Below, piece after piece: positions 16,471 to 25,036 of a DNA stretch of 64,000 bases. The notes under the pieces are model-generated. The model was not told where the DNA came from and ran no database searches. It was given only the letters and a program-made list of their open reading frames with translations. The stretch lies in contig CALHPU010000064.1 in assembly GCA_938036435.1 (NCBI GenBank), positions 1 through 64,000 on the forward strand. The letters run 5' to 3'. Source of the stretch: an uncultured Pirellulaceae bacterium. GTDB lineage: Bacteria > Planctomycetota > Planctomycetia > Pirellulales > Pirellulaceae. The stretch's first letter is position 1; each line of letters begins with the position of its first letter. Made by a program: the position numbers and the translations under genes.

Positions 16471-18798
16471 TTGAACCGTTTTTTCAAAACTCAATACTTC
16501 AACTGGTTGCTGGCCTCCACTTTAGTGCCACTAGCTGTGTTGGGAGTTGCGCTCAACGGTCGGGGATCCTCAGATCAACAGCAACAACGAATTTGGAAAA
16601 ACGCTCACGTAGAAGCTCGCCGCGCGACCGAAGCATGGGAGGCTAATTCGTTTGTGCCGGAGCCGCGACCGCTTCGTGAGCCAGTGGTCAAGCTCTCACC
16701 AATGCCACCGCTGCCCAATGATGCCGAAGGATTTGAGATCAAGCCGTTGCCTCAAACTGGTCTGGCTCACGAGCAAAATAAAATGCAGCCCTTGGAAGCT
16801 GAAACGGAACCTGCCGAGATTAAGTTTTCCTCGTTGCCAAGTTTGCAAAAGCCGGATCTTTCGACGGCCGGTTCGGCGGGCCTCCAAGACAAGCCATGGA
16901 AAATTCGGGCTCTGCCTCCTCGAGACGAAATCAAATTCAAAGCTCTGCCAGCGCCCGTTAGCGATCAGTCACGCGTTGCACCATCGGCGAACACTGATCC
17001 GGGCAATGACGGCCAGATGCCTAAGGCGCGTCAATTGTCGCCGAAAAAAGCCGCATCGGCTTGGGTACACCCCAACAAGGATGCTGTGATTCAACTCGCA
17101 TCGGCCGAACTTGAGCTTAAGGGGCCTAATGAGCCGAACACGATCTTGGGGATTCCTGCTGATAGCGAGCCTGTGGCCAAAGAGCCTCCAGTCGTAGTTG
17201 AGCCTCCAGTTGCAGTTGAGCCTCTCACGCTGGTGGCTAAGCTACCTAAGGCACTTTTAGAGAAGAAGCCAAAGAAGAAAAAGAAAGCGGTCGTGGCAGC
17301 ACCCAAAAAGGGCAGCTCGCCCAAGTCCGCTTCCAAGAAGGACAAAGACGATTACAAGCTTGCGGCTCAACCCAAAATGGGAGCCCATTACGTCGAAGAC
17401 AAACCGCAAACCGATCAAAATGCTCATTTGATCGAACCGTTGATTAGCGATTTCTCTCCCGATGCGACCAACCCGTATTTGCCGTACGAGCCGCATTCGC
17501 AAATGAATGTCTACCAGGGTAAAACGCTCAATGCGAATCAGCGTCCGCTGGTTGAATTGGGTCGGCCTTGGTACCAGCTGGGCCAGTTAAGCCCCGGCTC
17601 ATCGGTACTTGGTTTCCACAACAACGTTAACCCGCAGTTTCTAGTTTTTGGTGACTATCGAACGGGTTACGCCTCCAATCGTTCCAATGGAAACTCAACG
17701 TCGCAGATTGCAACGCAATTGAATTTGGATTTTGACCTAAAGCTGACCGGTACCGAGCGCTTTCATGCCTTCGTTCAACCGCTTTCTAGCAATGGTCGCA
17801 ATACACGGCGGTTGTTGGATGATGATGAATTTGAGTTTGAGGGAAGTGCGAACCCTCTGTTCGGATATTTTGAAGGTGACCTTGGAGCGCTTGTCGGCGG
17901 TGCAATCGGCAAGACGTTACCGTTTGACCTTCCCTTTACTGCGGGTGTTATTCCACTGGTCTTTCAAAATGGTGTCTGGTTTGAGGATGCGATTCTTGGT
18001 TTCGCGGCGACTTTGCCAGCGAAGAACAGTCCGCGCTTCAACATCAGCAACATGGATTTCACGTTTTTTGCAGGCTACGATAAATTAGTCAGTCCCGCTT
18101 TTCCGGGCGACGACAGCGCTGCCCGAATCATAGGGATGGCCAGTTTTCTGGAGATGCTTAACGGCTACATTGAAATTGATTACGCGTTCTTAGATGATCG
18201 AACATTTGATGACCGGAGTTATCACAACATCGGGATTGGCTACACACGGCGCTACGGGCGATTCTTGTCTAATTCGACGCGCGTGATTGTTAATGCGGGT
18301 CAGAACAGCGCTGTGGTGGATAACACAGCGGACGGAGTATTGTTGCTTTCGGAAAATAGCCTGATCACAGGTTTCCCATCTAACATCGTTCCGTACTTCA
18401 ATTTCTTCGCTGGATTTGATCGGCCTCAGTCTGCCGCGCGAGCAGCAGCTGCTGGAGGCGTGCTTCGGAACACGGGCATTTTGTTCGAGTCGGACAACTT
18501 GACCGGCTATCCAACATTAGACGCGACGGCCAACGACACATTTGGAATGGCCTTGGGCCTTGAAGTTCTCTCCGGCGGCGATCGATTCAGCCAGCAATTG
18601 GTCTTGGAAGCAGCTGCGTTAGGCGTGATGGGTAATGACGCGACCCGTAACGCGGCTGGCGATCAGTATGGAGTCGGTTTCCGTTATCAGTTGCCGCTGT
18701 CTAATTCTGTCATTCTGAGAGCTGACGGAATGTACGGTTTCTTGCGAAATGACGAAGACATCTCGGGCATCCGGTTGGAAATCCGCAAGAAGTTCTAA
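16471..18798 (+). CDS. Outer-membrane beta-barrel (porin-like) with long disordered N-terminal part
   Basis: 775 aa; start TTG at 16471 directly before a membrane/signal segment (FNWLLASTLVPLAVLGVAL). Residues about 30-330 are Pro/Lys/Ala-rich and disordered, including KKPKKKKKAVVAAPKKG. From about 350 the sequence alternates aromatic and polar residues with Gly/Asn turns and ends GIRLEIRKKF, the terminal Phe typical of outer-membrane barrels. It follows the pentahaem cytochrome, giving a cytochrome/porin pair. I infer it could insert a conduit in the outer membrane, as in porin-cytochrome systems, but homology to those porins is not visible by eye. No own SD is seen. Confidence 0.75.
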   Translation: MNRFFKTQYFNWLLASTLVPLAVLGVALNGRGSSDQQQQRIWKNAHVEARRATEAWEANSFVPEPRPLREPVVKLSPMPPLPNDAEGFEIKPLPQTGLAHEQNKMQPLEAETEPAEIKFSSLPSLQKPDLSTAGSAGLQDKPWKIRALPPRDEIKFKALPAPVSDQSRVAPSANTDPGNDGQMPKARQLSPKKAASAWVHPNKDAVIQLASAELELKGPNEPNTILGIPADSEPVAKEPPVVVEPPVAVEPLTLVAKLPKALLEKKPKKKKKAVVAAPKKGSSPKSASKKDKDDYKLAAQPKMGAHYVEDKPQTDQNAHLIEPLISDFSPDATNPYLPYEPHSQMNVYQGKTLNANQRPLVELGRPWYQLGQLSPGSSVLGFHNNVNPQFLVFGDYRTGYASNRSNGNSTSQIATQLNLDFDLKLTGTERFHAFVQPLSSNGRNTRRLLDDDEFEFEGSANPLFGYFEGDLGALVGGAIGKTLPFDLPFTAGVIPLVFQNGVWFEDAILGFAATLPAKNSPRFNISNMDFTFFAGYDKLVSPAFPGDDSAARIIGMASFLEMLNGYIEIDYAFLDDRTFDDRSYHNIGIGYTRRYGRFLSNSTRVIVNAGQNSAVVDNTADGVLLLSENSLITGFPSNIVPYFNFFAGFDRPQSAARAAAAGGVLRNTGILFESDNLTGYPTLDATANDTFGMALGLEVLSGGDRFSQQLVLEAAALGVMGNDATRNAAGDQYGVGFRYQLPLSNSVILRADGMYGFLRNDEDISGIRLEIRKKF

Positions 18799-18816
18799 GC
18801 CGTTTGCGAACTCACC

Positions 18817-19542
18817 ATGAACATCATTTTGTTTGAGGAACATGAAGTTCACTCCGCACTCAGCCGTGACGACACACGCGTGGTGCATGTTTTGGAAGTT
18901 TTGCGGCGGCAGATTGGCGATTCAACCGATGTTGGGCTGGTCGATGGGCCGCGCGGCAAGGCAATTCTTCAGTCGGTTGACGATGCTGAAGTGACTTTCC
19001 AGTTCACTTGGGGAGAAGAACCCCAACCCCTTCTTCCGATCGATTTGATTGTCGGGCTGTCGCGTCCTCAGACCTGTCGGAAAATTTTACAGGAAGCGAC
19101 CAGCCTCGGCGTGCGAAGCATTTTCTTTATCGCCACCGATCGCGGCGAGGCGTCTTACGCGACTTCCAAACTGTGGACCTCCGGAGAGTGGCAGAGCTTG
19201 GTGCGCGCGGGTGTTGAACAGGCGTTCTCAACTCGATTTCCAAAGGTGCAATTCGGTGTCGGTCTAGCGGACGTCATCGAATCGATTGAAATATCCGACG
19301 GGCGAGTCTGTTTAGACAACTATGAGGCCACCGTTGGATTGTTAGAGGCGACTCTTAACGCGCCGAACCAAAACTCCGTCGTCCTTGCCGTCGGTTCAGA
19401 ACGCGGATGGAGCGAGGGAGAGCGCAATCTATTTCGGCGACACGATTTTCTGCTGGCTCATTTGGGCGAGCGTCCTCTGAGAACCGAGACGGCAACCATC
19501 GCTGCGATCAGCGTCGTCACGGCTGCTCTACGAAGTCGTTGA
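18817..19542 (+). CDS. rsmE: 16S rRNA (uracil-1498-N3)-methyltransferase
   Basis: 241 aa SPOUT methyltransferase. The N-terminal PUA-like part (HVLEVLRRQIGDSTDVGLVDG) is followed by the RsmE core IVGLSRPQTCRKILQEATSLGV. The knot with the SAM-binding signature comes last: AVGSERGWSEGE...LGERPLRTETA. It methylates U1498 of 16S rRNA with SAM. It begins 18 nt after the barrel gene and may be transcribed with it, although functions are unrelated. Confidence 0.93.
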   Translation: MNIILFEEHEVHSALSRDDTRVVHVLEVLRRQIGDSTDVGLVDGPRGKAILQSVDDAEVTFQFTWGEEPQPLLPIDLIVGLSRPQTCRKILQEATSLGVRSIFFIATDRGEASYATSKLWTSGEWQSLVRAGVEQAFSTRFPKVQFGVGLADVIESIEISDGRVCLDNYEATVGLLEATLNAPNQNSVVLAVGSERGWSEGERNLFRRHDFLLAHLGERPLRTETATIAAISVVTAALRSR

Positions 19543-19631
19543 GCGGGAAGATCTATGGTAGGCTTATGGATAATTGCGAAGCCATTTCGCAGGATCATTG
19601 ATTCAGATTTTCGGGATACTTTAAAAACACG

Positions 19632-20963
19632 ATGGGCCAGACGCCGAGCTACGAACAGACAAAATCTGAAACGCTGGCCGCATTATCAGCAGGCGAGAAC
19701 GATGTTGCGTTTCGCAATTTTCGTCACTGCTTGGAATTCGGCAGCGAAATCCCGACGGGGAAATCAAAAGTGTTCGCCGACGCGTTTGCGGTATTTACTC
19801 GCATTGCAGAACAGTTCGGCGACGAAGAGTTCACCAATCGTGTGCGGTATGTTGCTCAAAATCCGAACGATGTCCAAGGACTCTACGATCTAGGCTTTGG
19901 ATTATACGAACAATCGCAGTTCGGCATCGCCGCAGGCGTACTAGCCCGCGCCGACAAATTGGCACCCGCTGAACCTGCGATTGTCTCGGAACTGGTGTGT
20001 GCGTTGGAAGGCTTCAACAATTGCCAGTCGGCAGTAAACGTTCTCAAGCGTTATCCCAAAATGACAGCGAAGCAGTTCTTGTTCGCCTACTTGATGGCCT
20101 TTAACTGTCTAATGTCGGGCGACGTAGCTACCGCTGTGGAATTTGCCGCAACACTGCCAAAATTGACCGAAGACGATGCTCACGAAGCCATGGCTCAACG
20201 GATCTACGACTTCCTAGCTCGCGCTCAAAAAGTTGGCGGAGTATGCGCTCTGGACGATAACGATTTGCGCGGATGGAACTATGTGACGACCGGTGGGGTT
20301 TTGACCATGTTGTCTCCGCATGGCTATCCCGATCCAATGCGCGGTAGATTCGCGTACCTCCGAGACTCGTATGAAAATATTCGCGTTGGACTAGAGTCCT
20401 TAAAGACAATCGTTGAACATAAACGCATGAAGCCAAAGTGTATTTTTGCTTTGCCCGGACGTGATTCACAAATCGTCGCGACAGCGGCCAGTCTCGTTTT
20501 TAATTTGCCGTTGGAGCAATGGCCAACCGAAGATGGGACTGGCAAGCCGGGGATCATCGTTGGGTATGATTTCGGTAAGGCCGATTTGAACTTGGAGCCC
20601 CTGAGTATTCATCGGGCCAATCAGTTACTTTTTTCTCATGCAATCCAATGGACATTGAGCTTGCCGGTTGCTCCAGATGTGGTGACGCTTCAGCATCAGA
20701 TGCTAGTGGCACCATGGGAGCCATGCATCCAAGCAGATAAGGATTCGTCAGGAACCAGCCAGACGCTGGCCGACGATCGAGCCCCTGAACTTATTGCCAA
20801 AGAGATCGAGCAGCTTGATATCTCCTCGGTCTCGATGGAGGGAGAGGAGGCGCCGCCGGAACTTTCGGGCGTCTTTCTTGATGCGCTCGATCCTTTTCCG
20901 CGCCACAGCGGTACGCGTCAACAAGCTTGGCCAAACTCGCCGGTCAAAAGTGCTCGGCTCTAG
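19632..20963 (+). CDS. Hypothetical TPR-like cytosolic protein
   Basis: 443 aa without signal peptide or membrane segment. The first 220 residues are helical with TPR-like pairs (GLYDLGFGLYEQSQFGIAAGVLARADKLAPAEPAIVSEL). From about 220 to 370 there is a mixed alpha/beta part (GWNYVTTGGVLTMLSPHGYPDPMRGRFAYLRDSYENIRVGLE) and the C-terminal 80 residues are acidic and low in order. I do not recognise the second domain. Start ATG 19632 lacks a clear SD. It sits alone after rsmE; nothing around it suggests a pathway. Confidence 0.7.
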   Translation: MGQTPSYEQTKSETLAALSAGENDVAFRNFRHCLEFGSEIPTGKSKVFADAFAVFTRIAEQFGDEEFTNRVRYVAQNPNDVQGLYDLGFGLYEQSQFGIAAGVLARADKLAPAEPAIVSELVCALEGFNNCQSAVNVLKRYPKMTAKQFLFAYLMAFNCLMSGDVATAVEFAATLPKLTEDDAHEAMAQRIYDFLARAQKVGGVCALDDNDLRGWNYVTTGGVLTMLSPHGYPDPMRGRFAYLRDSYENIRVGLESLKTIVEHKRMKPKCIFALPGRDSQIVATAASLVFNLPLEQWPTEDGTGKPGIIVGYDFGKADLNLEPLSIHRANQLLFSHAIQWTLSLPVAPDVVTLQHQMLVAPWEPCIQADKDSSGTSQTLADDRAPELIAKEIEQLDISSVSMEGEEAPPELSGVFLDALDPFPRHSGTRQQAWPNSPVKSARL

Positions 20964-21914
20964 TAGCAAACTAACGCGTAGCTCAACGAATTCTCAAATC
21001 ACTGCCCGATAAGAATCTCAATCAATGGGGCAATATCAATGAAGTTCACGGCACCATTGCGATCAAGGGACAAGTTATAAACCGCGCCGCGAAGACGACG
21101 TCGTTGACTCCATCGAGATCACTGAGCGTCTAAAGCGATCACCGCTCTTGAATAATCTCGTCGGCAAGCCGCCTTCATCAGAGTCAATGCGCTGTGCAGT
21201 GATGGCTTGTATTGAAACGCTTCGCGATCTCAAAATAGCCAGCGTTTTGTCCAATAGAACGCGAAATTCGCTTTCAAATGTGCAACTTCAAAACATGATT
21301 ACGGAGGTCGATGCAACAACGAGGATGGCGACAGTGGAGATAAGTCTGAGATTGCTGATAAATTTGTGCGCTTCGAGGGAGGGGGAAATGAAGTGCGAGT
21401 GCCTAGGCTTAACTTGTTTTTCTATTGGTGACACGCAAGGTGAACGAAAGCGGGACGCATTGCCAATAAATGTGACGCTTTGATGCAAGGCACGCGTTTT
21501 TCTTGCTGAAGTTCCGATCGATTCGCACGCGCCGTGCCGCTTTCGGATTGCTGACCGATTAAGCGTCTTTGTTTGGCTTACTAATAAAGAAAAAGCTCAA
21601 TTGGCCGATTGTTTTAGAACCAACGGGTTTTATGGACGTACCTCACCGGCTAGGGATGGGGCCCGTTTTTGGGTCCACTGAACGCTATCACATCCGATCG
21701 ATACAAGAAAATCGTGGCGACGGTCGAATTCGCGATGTTAATTGGCACCAAAGTCGTTACCTTTTAGCAAACAAAAAGTTGGTTCCAAGTTAGGGACGAA
21801 TTTTCCTAATGACTACAACGACCCCATGCGAACTTATCCGTCAGCAGTTTTTACTGACGCGAATTAGAGACTTATGGCGCGTTGATTTTTACTCAATTTG
21901 AGGAGTGCTTGAGA
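20964..21914. other. 950-bp gene-poor region with a dockerin-like remnant
   Basis: Between the TPR-like gene and the cyclophilin gene. Only a short decayed dockerin-type fragment on the minus strand (20999-21150) is recognisable. Two plus-strand ORFs, 21148-21483 and 21569-21793, lack an SD and any family feature and I leave them out. The promoter of the cyclophilin gene must lie at the right end. Confidence 0.4.
20999..21150 (-). pseudogene. Remnant of a dockerin-type repeat
   Basis: On the minus strand one frame reads NLSLDRNGAVNFIDIAPLIE, a typical planctomycete dockerin/EF-hand unit (D-x-N-x-G-x-V-N-F-x-D-I-x-P), ending IGQ-stop at 20999. The preceding sequence reads SDLDGVNDVVFAARF in another frame, so the fragment is broken by a frameshift. 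There is no start or upstream gene. Probably the tail of a deleted secreted protein. Confidence 0.45.
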
Positions 21915-22622
21915 ATGTTAAAATATGTTTTTGGTTTGGCTTTGATCGCATTGGCTTCTGGCTGTGCCACCTCACCGTCTCCGGCCGTTGCACAGGGCCC
22001 TCAAGATGTGAGTACGGCCAAAATCACCCACACCGTTTATTTCGATCTTGAAATCGGCGGACAGCCAGCCGGACGAGTCAAGATGGGACTCTTTGGAGAC
22101 GTCGTTCCTGAAACCGCACAAAACTTTCGCGCTTTATGCACTGGAGAAAAGGGCGTGGGCAAAAGTGGAAAACCTCTTCACTACAAAGGCAGCAAATTTC
22201 ATCGTGTGATTCCGGGATTCATGTGTCAGGGAGGTGACTTCACCAATGGCGATGGAACCGGTGGTGAGAGTATCTACGGCGAGAAATTCAAGGACGAGAA
22301 CTTTGAGTTGAAGCACACTCAGCCAATGCTTTTGTCGATGGCCAACGCCGGGCCCAACACTAATGGATCACAGTTTTTTATCACGACCGCTAAGACGGGT
22401 TGGCTCGATGGAAAGCATGTTGTGTTCGGCAAAGTAATCGAAGGCGATGCCATTATTCGTGCCGTTGAAAAACAAGGATCGCGAGGTGGAGACACCATGG
22501 CCGATATTGTCATTGCCGACTGTGGCGAATTGCCGACCGGAGCCGCCGGCGGTAGCGCTCCCAAAGCGGGTAGCGCTCCCAAAGCGGGCAGCGGAGCCAA
22601 AGCGGGCAGCGGACAGAGGTAG
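21915..22622 (+). CDS. Cyclophilin-type peptidyl-prolyl isomerase, lipoprotein
   Basis: 235 aa from ATG 21915, where AGGAG lies 9 nt upstream. The track start at 21882 precedes the SD and is rejected. A lipoprotein signal ([12 protein letters not shown]) is followed by the cyclophilin core: [68 protein letters not shown], then [17 protein letters not shown] and [12 protein letters not shown]. Active-site Arg, Phe, Met, Gln and Trp are present. It folds exported proteins at Xaa-Pro bonds. The tail consists of three 18-bp tandem repeats coding GSAPKA-type units, an unusual low-complexity end. A terminator follows. Confidence 0.93.
   Translation: MLKYVFGLALIALASGCATSPSPAVAQGPQDVSTAKITHTVYFDLEIGGQPAGRVKMGLFGDVVPETAQNFRALCTGEKGVGKSGKPLHYKGSKFHRVIPGFMCQGGDFTNGDGTGGESIYGEKFKDENFELKHTQPMLLSMANAGPNTNGSQFFITTAKTGWLDGKHVVFGKVIEGDAIIRAVEKQGSRGGDTMADIVIADCGELPTGAAGGSAPKAGSAPKAGSGAKAGSGQR
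22554..22607 (+). repeat. 18-bp coding tandem repeat, 3 copies
   Basis: AGCGCTCCCAAAGCGGGY occurs three times in a row at the 3' end of the cyclophilin gene, coding (S)APKAG units. The third copy has GGAGCC in place of GCTCCC. Likely made by slippage and variable in number between strains. Confidence 0.75.
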
Positions 22623-22675
22623 TCCGTATTCTTGCGACAAAAATTGGATATTCGATCCATGGAAAATAACAGAGA

Positions 22676-22702
22676 ACTGCCGAGAAATCGGCAGTTTTTT
22701 TT
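22676..22702 (+). terminator. Rho-independent terminator of the cyclophilin gene
   Basis: Stem ACTGCCGA/TCGGCAGT with a GAAA loop, followed by seven T. It lies about 55 nt after the stop codon at 22622. Confidence 0.92.
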
Positions 22703-22947
22703 AGTTGGGAGCCAGCGCCGAGTTTTAGTGCTCTCGGTGAGATGAAACAGATTTGTTATCCGAGGAGGCACGTCCAATCAAAAATGCTAATGCCGTCTGT
22801 CTCAAAATTCGCCTAAATGGCCGTTTCGGCGACTAGAAATGTCGGATGTGGCTATTAAAATATTGGCTCGTGTAAATTATCCGCTTGATCGACAGCGTTC
22901 TCTGTTGGCAGCGTTCTCCGCTCCCCTTCTACAGTTAGAAATTTGCT
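22703..22947. other. Upstream region of the CBM-repeat gene
   Basis: Together with the terminator before it, this makes a 325-bp gap. The track ORF 22839-23117 overlaps the next gene out of frame and is a shadow. I see no clear promoter motif. Confidence 0.35.
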
Positions 22948-24192
22948 ATGACGAACACCTTAAGAAAAAATCATGCGCCCCTTCAACTCGAAAACTTAGA
23001 GGATCGAATGATGCTCTCTTCGGTCGAGATTTTTGCTGCTGGCGAAACAGGCACCGAAGCGTTCAACCTACTGCTCGATGGAAACGTGGTGCAAACATTC
23101 CAGAACGTAGGCGGTGACTTTGAATCGCGTCAGTTTGAAAGATTCGTCTTTGAAGCGGACGGACCAGTAACCGCTGATCGCGTCGAGATTGATTTTATCA
23201 ACGACGACTTTAACGCTAACACTGGCCGCGACGTCAATTTGTTCGTTGACAAAATTGTTGTTGAAGGAAACACCTTTGAAGCCGAATCTTCTGAGACCTT
23301 TCACACTGGCCTGATTGACAACGGCGAGTTCGTTGGTCCGGGCTTCTTGCAGTCAGAGGTCTTGAACGTCAACGGTAGAATCAGTTTCCTCGCCAATCAG
23401 ACACGCTCCTTCGGGACACGTATTCGCGTTGATGCTTCTGGAGACACCGGAGAAGAGATTCTGCAATTGCAAATTGACGGCCAAGCGGTCACTGATTTCA
23501 CTTTTGATGCTGCCGGTCAAGAGCAAGTTTTGCTGTTTGAGACAGATGAAATCGTCGACATTTCACGCGTAAGGTTTGCCTTCGTCAATGATGCGTTCGA
23601 TGAGAGCACTGGATTCGACCGAAACGTGCGCGTACGACAGTTCCAAACAATTGATATCCAATCAGGTTATCGAAATATTTTCAACACGACCAACGGTCAG
23701 GTGTTTGCTAGCGAGTCGTTTACCGATCTCGATGGCGTCACTGCTGGTCTCGGACGCGGCGGATTTCTAGTCACCGATTCATTCTTGGAAGTTCGTGAAA
23801 CTCAAACGCGTATCCGCGTCGACGCACAGGGACATACTGGTGAAGAAATTCTCCAAATTGTTCAAAATGGTGAAGTGTTGGCTCAATTTCAGGCATCGAC
23901 TGATCGAGAGACCTTCTTTTTGGAGAGCACGGAGCAGATTAATTTAGAGGATCTGCAAGTTCGGTTCGTCAATGACGCATTTGATGCAGAAACTGGTTTT
24001 GATCGAAACCTGACGGTTTTCAACTTCCAGACGATTGATTTGTCTTCGGGGGAGCGTGAAATCGCATGGACCTTGGAGAGCGATGTCTTCGGTTCTGGCG
24101 TCTTCGACGGTCAGAGCGTCGTTGACGGCCGCGGGATTAACAACACCCTTGTGACCAATGGTTTCTTTCAGTTTCAACCTCACGTGGTTTAG
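22948..24192 (+). CDS. Secreted protein with three CBM60-like domains
   Basis: 414 aa. The N-terminus has no classical signal peptide but the motif LENLEDRMMLS at about 14-24, the planctomycete N-terminal motif of the LExR-LLS type seen on many large exported proteins. Three repeated domains follow (about 25-115, 135-230, 265-365). Each has a GDTGEEILQLQIDG-like first strand, then VRFVNDAFDxxTGFDRNxxV (in domain 1, IDFINDDFNANTGRDVNLFV). This matches the calcium-dependent CBM60 pattern that binds xylan or galactan. No catalytic domain is attached, which is unusual, since CBMs mostly accompany hydrolases. It may be a sugar-binding surface protein. A strong terminator follows. Confidence 0.75.
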   Translation: MTNTLRKNHAPLQLENLEDRMMLSSVEIFAAGETGTEAFNLLLDGNVVQTFQNVGGDFESRQFERFVFEADGPVTADRVEIDFINDDFNANTGRDVNLFVDKIVVEGNTFEAESSETFHTGLIDNGEFVGPGFLQSEVLNVNGRISFLANQTRSFGTRIRVDASGDTGEEILQLQIDGQAVTDFTFDAAGQEQVLLFETDEIVDISRVRFAFVNDAFDESTGFDRNVRVRQFQTIDIQSGYRNIFNTTNGQVFASESFTDLDGVTAGLGRGGFLVTDSFLEVRETQTRIRVDAQGHTGEEILQIVQNGEVLAQFQASTDRETFFLESTEQINLEDLQVRFVNDAFDAETGFDRNLTVFNFQTIDLSSGEREIAWTLESDVFGSGVFDGQSVVDGRGINNTLVTNGFFQFQPHVV

Positions 24193-24222
24193 TGCTCGAT
24201 TGAACCGCTGAGATCAATTTTT

Positions 24223-24258
24223 AAAATGCCGCTGTTGGATTCGACAGCGGCATTTTTT
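24223..24258. terminator. Shared terminator of convergent genes
   Basis: Perfect stem ATGCCGCTGT/ACAGCGGCAT with an 8-nt loop and TTTTTT on the plus side. A shorter T run is present on the minus side. It lies between the CBM gene (plus) and the glycosylase gene (minus). Confidence 0.88.
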
Positions 24259-24279
24259 CGTTGGTGAGAGTTGGCCGCT

Positions 24280-24909
24280 TTAAAGTTCCGTACTTCGCCA
24301 CAAATACCAGCTTGCTACCGATGCGTAAGGCCGCCAAGGTTTCGCAATTTTTTCGATCGTTTCCTTGTCGGGTTTTTCTCCCAACTGGTACACGGCCGCG
24401 ATCGCATTTTTGATCCCTAGGTCGTCGACCGGAAGGATATCCATTCGCCCTAAGCAAAACATTAAGAACATTTGAGCCGTCCAGCGTCCGATGCCTTTCA
24501 CTTGAACAAGGACATCGATTGCTTCTTCATCCTCCAATCGGTGGATGTTGGCTAGATCGACAGTCTGATCGTTGACTTTGGCCGCCAAGTCTAACAGATA
24601 GGTCGCCTTTTGATTTGAGACGCCGGCTTCTCTTAAACGCTCAACGGAATATTGCACTAGATCTTCAGGTTCGATCTTGAAGTTGACTTGTTCTTTACCA
24701 TTGACCAATTCATTCAACCGGCGTTGGATAGTTTTTGCGGCCGAAGTAGAAATTTGTTGGGAGACGATTGATTTGGCCAGTGTGCTGAATCGGTGCCGAG
24801 TCGTTTTCCCAGTGAAAGGGCCAACGCGTTTGAGCAACTGCTTCATCACCGGATCGTTTTTTTGTAAGTGCAAACGAGCGGCTTTGATGTGCTGGGCTGA
24901 AAATGGCAT
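24280..24909 (-). CDS. DNA-3-methyladenine glycosylase II (AlkA type)
   Basis: 209 aa from ATG 24909 (MPFSAQHIKAARLHL); the track start 18 codons earlier adds non-conserved residues. The HhH-GPD fold is clear: LAKSIVSQQISTSAAKTI, then the helix-hairpin-helix VKGIGRWTAQMFLMFCLGRMDILPVDDLG with the catalytic Asp, then KPWRPYASVASWYLW. It removes alkylated bases from DNA in base-excision repair. It lacks the extra N-terminal domain of E. coli AlkA, as in many short bacterial forms. Neither start has a strong SD. Confidence 0.9.
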   Translation of the reverse strand: MPFSAQHIKAARLHLQKNDPVMKQLLKRVGPFTGKTTRHRFSTLAKSIVSQQISTSAAKTIQRRLNELVNGKEQVNFKIEPEDLVQYSVERLREAGVSNQKATYLLDLAAKVNDQTVDLANIHRLEDEEAIDVLVQVKGIGRWTAQMFLMFCLGRMDILPVDDLGIKNAIAAVYQLGEKPDKETIEKIAKPWRPYASVASWYLWRSTEL

Positions 24910-25036
24910 AGTGGCTTTAAGAAGCGAAAGTGGTGACCGAGCCTCGATTGTACCATCAAGCATTCAACCGGTAAGTTGCATTAATGTGCCTTGCTTCCAT
25001 GTTTACGGTCCTTTGGGTGGAATCTAAGATAGTGCA

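Noticed and set aside
21148-21793. ORFs 21148-21483 and 21569-21793
   Set aside because: No SD, no recognisable family, odd composition; lie in a decayed region.
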